NCBI GenBank assembly: GCA_017431005.1
Contig: JAFRLY010000016.1
Coordinates: forward strand, 1 to 64,000
Source of the DNA: Clostridia bacterium
GTDB taxonomy: Bacteria > Bacillota > Clostridia > Christensenellales > Aristaeellaceae
Direction: 5' to 3'
Length of the DNA: 64,000 nucleotides
Part shown: one piece after another, positions 63,036 to 64,000 of the stretch
Position numbering within the stretch: the first letter of the stretch is position 1
How the letters are laid out: each line of letters begins with the position of its first letter
Program-made: the position numbers and the translations under genes
Notes under the pieces: generated by a model
Database searches by the model: none
What the model was told of the DNA's origin: nothing
The model's input: the letters and a program-made list of their open reading frames with translations, nothing else

Positions 63036-63044
63036 TATTTTTTT
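63013..63044 (+). terminator. Repeat-borne terminator active only in the present orientation
   Basis: The 8-bp stem of the right repeat (63013-63020 with 63028-63035) is followed by TA and T7 (63038-63044) on the plus strand. The left repeat has no T run after it on the minus strand, so this terminator would not act after inversion. Confidence 0.5.
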
Positions 63045-63244
63045 CAATATTATTGTAAACCTTTGCGTGTAATCTGGCAATGTATTTTCTGGCTTTTTGA
63101 TAAAACATATTTACATGTTTATCTTCCTATTATATACATATCTTTATTACAGCACATTTTTTCCGGTAAATTGGTTTCGCTTTCTGACGGCATGCTGCAT
63201 TTCCGGGCGTATGTGCGATGAAATGAGTATGCTGCCATAAAACA

Positions 63245-63276
63245 CGCAGAGAGTCTCATTTCAGAGGCTCCCTGCG
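63245..63276 (-). terminator. Possible terminator of the small secreted protein gene
   Basis: An imperfect stem (CGCAG/CTGCG plus two inner trinucleotide pairs) is followed by TGTTTTATGG on the minus strand, about 95 bp after the stop. The rest of 63045-63372 shows no gene. Confidence 0.4.
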
Positions 63277-63372
63277 CTAACACTTTTCAGTTTATCCCGG
63301 TTTTCCGCCTGCGAAGCAGCAGGCTCGCCGCAGAACAGAAAAGCCATATAACAGGCTGATCCGTGCCGGAGA

Positions 63373-63885
63373 TTATTCCGCGGCCTGGATGGAAGCCAGG
63401 ATGATGCTGGCGCCGGTCTTGTCGCCGTCATCGTTCAGAGGTCCGACAGTAACCTCCAGGATATAACCCTGTTCGGTCGTGAAGGAGCAGCTCATGTTGC
63501 CTTCAGATTCATAGGAGATGCAGGGCAGGCCGTTCACCGTACCGGTTTCGATCTCCGTTGCGCCGGCTTCCGCAACCTGCGCAGCATACTCTTCAAGGGT
63601 CATTCCCTGCATGTTCACATACTGCACGGCAATGGCGTCGCCTTCTTCCGCGACATAATAGCCGATATAGCCGTTCTCACGGTCTTCATCCGACAGTTCC
63701 GCGGCGTTCATGCCTTCCGGAATAAAGATCTTCACGGCAATTTCATCAAAGGTGACAAACTCACCTTTAACGCCGGCTGCTTCCATCATGGGAGCGATCT
63801 GTTCCCAGGTGATGTCACTGTCCGCCAGGGCAGTGCATCCCAGCATCAGACACAGGGTCAGCAACAGAGCAACGATTTTCTTCAT
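63373..63885 (-). CDS. Small secreted protein of unknown function
   Basis: Exported protein of 170 aa with a signal peptide (MKKIVALLLTLCLMLGCTALADS). A Cys lies in the signal region (LGC-TALA), which could be a lipobox, though ALAD also fits signal peptidase I. The mature part alternates helix and strand (TWEQIAPMMEAAGVKG...FIPEGMNAAELSDEDRENGYIGYYVAEEGDAIAVQYVNMQG...GYILEVTVGPLNDDG). I do not recognise a family. AAAGAGG lies 8 nt upstream of the ATG, and a GC stem-loop (about 63902-63919) sits in the 5' leader. In the current orientation of the neighbouring switch, read-through from the invertible promoter would be antisense to it. Confidence 0.75.
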   Translation of the reverse strand: MKKIVALLLTLCLMLGCTALADSDITWEQIAPMMEAAGVKGEFVTFDEIAVKIFIPEGMNAAELSDEDRENGYIGYYVAEEGDAIAVQYVNMQGMTLEEYAAQVAEAGATEIETGTVNGLPCISYESEGNMSCSFTTEQGYILEVTVGPLNDDGDKTGASIILASIQAAE

Positions 63886-63966
63886 GGTACCAGCCTCTTT
63901 TCCCCGGGGTTCTTCCCCGGTTACTTTTTTTGGTTGCTGCGTTCAGGCAGCTAAGCCAAAGCGTTT

Positions 63967-63994
63967 ATTATATGGATCATTGAAAGAAATGCAA
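63967..63994 (-). promoter_or_regulatory. Promoter of the small secreted protein gene
   Basis: TTGCAT (63994-63989), a 16-bp spacer and a perfect TATAAT (63972-63967) on the minus strand. Confidence 0.75.
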
Positions 63995-64000
63995 GCGAAA

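Overview
The window looks like a chromosomal segment of a gut or rumen Clostridia-type Firmicute with roughly 55% GC. The evidence is an OmpR-type two-component operon with a GerMN lipoprotein, a TPP riboswitch in front of ThiT, FCT-like sortase pilus genes, many secreted proteins with short MKK...ALA signal peptides, strong AGGAGG ribosome binding sites and consensus sigma-A promoters. An Aristaeella- or Christensenellales-like lineage is my guess from the style of the secreted proteins. There is no rRNA, tRNA or CRISPR array in the window.

Left part (1-18.5 kb), envelope and housekeeping functions. Genes for a response regulator, sensor kinase, GerMN lipoprotein and HtrA protease run leftward, an order that recalls WalRK-HtrA loci in Firmicutes and MtrAB-LpqB in Actinobacteria. 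They are followed by a DUF3048 secreted protein, a secreted leucine-rich-repeat protein, an Lgt-like membrane protein, two tandem phosphodiester glycosidase-like secreted proteins and an ApbE flavin transferase. Rightward genes are a TPP-riboswitch-controlled thiT, a second DUF3048 paralogue and glycogen synthase. A cytoplasmic GH106-like glycosidase and a broken DUF4160/DUF2442 pair close this part.

Middle part (18.5-48.2 kb), surface adhesins. Three giant leftward genes (2053, 2067 and 3528 codons) encode secreted, multi-domain proteins. Their domains include VWA, fibro-slime, SpaA/Cna-B, Listeria-Bacteroides repeats and beta-helix stretches. All three end in the same module, K-x-V-x-G-x-MGD, followed by a non-LPXTG sorting signal (V/I)SPTG, a membrane helix and basic residues. 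Their promoters share one architecture: GGTTACAT, 24-25 bp, TTGACA, 16 bp, TAAAAT. A RelB/PIN toxin-antitoxin pair sits between the first two. A fourth secreted protein carries nearly identical 91-residue repeats.

Right part (48.3-64 kb), pilus assembly and its switch. A leftward cluster holds a PT-rich/acidic surface protein, an AP2-domain DNA-binding protein, two SPTG-ended pilins with an FctA-like motif, a signal-peptidase-like protein that has lost both catalytic residues (as SipA of streptococcal FCT pilus loci has), and a class-B-like sortase fused to Ig/MBG-like domains. Immediately upstream lies a 1.45-kb segment bounded by 24-bp perfect inverted repeats. It contains its own tyrosine recombinase, a terminator, and an outward-facing promoter that now points away from the cluster. 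Inversion would place that promoter about 70 nt in front of the first surface gene. I read this as a self-contained phase-variation switch for the surface/pilus operon, caught in the OFF orientation. It is the most interesting element here.
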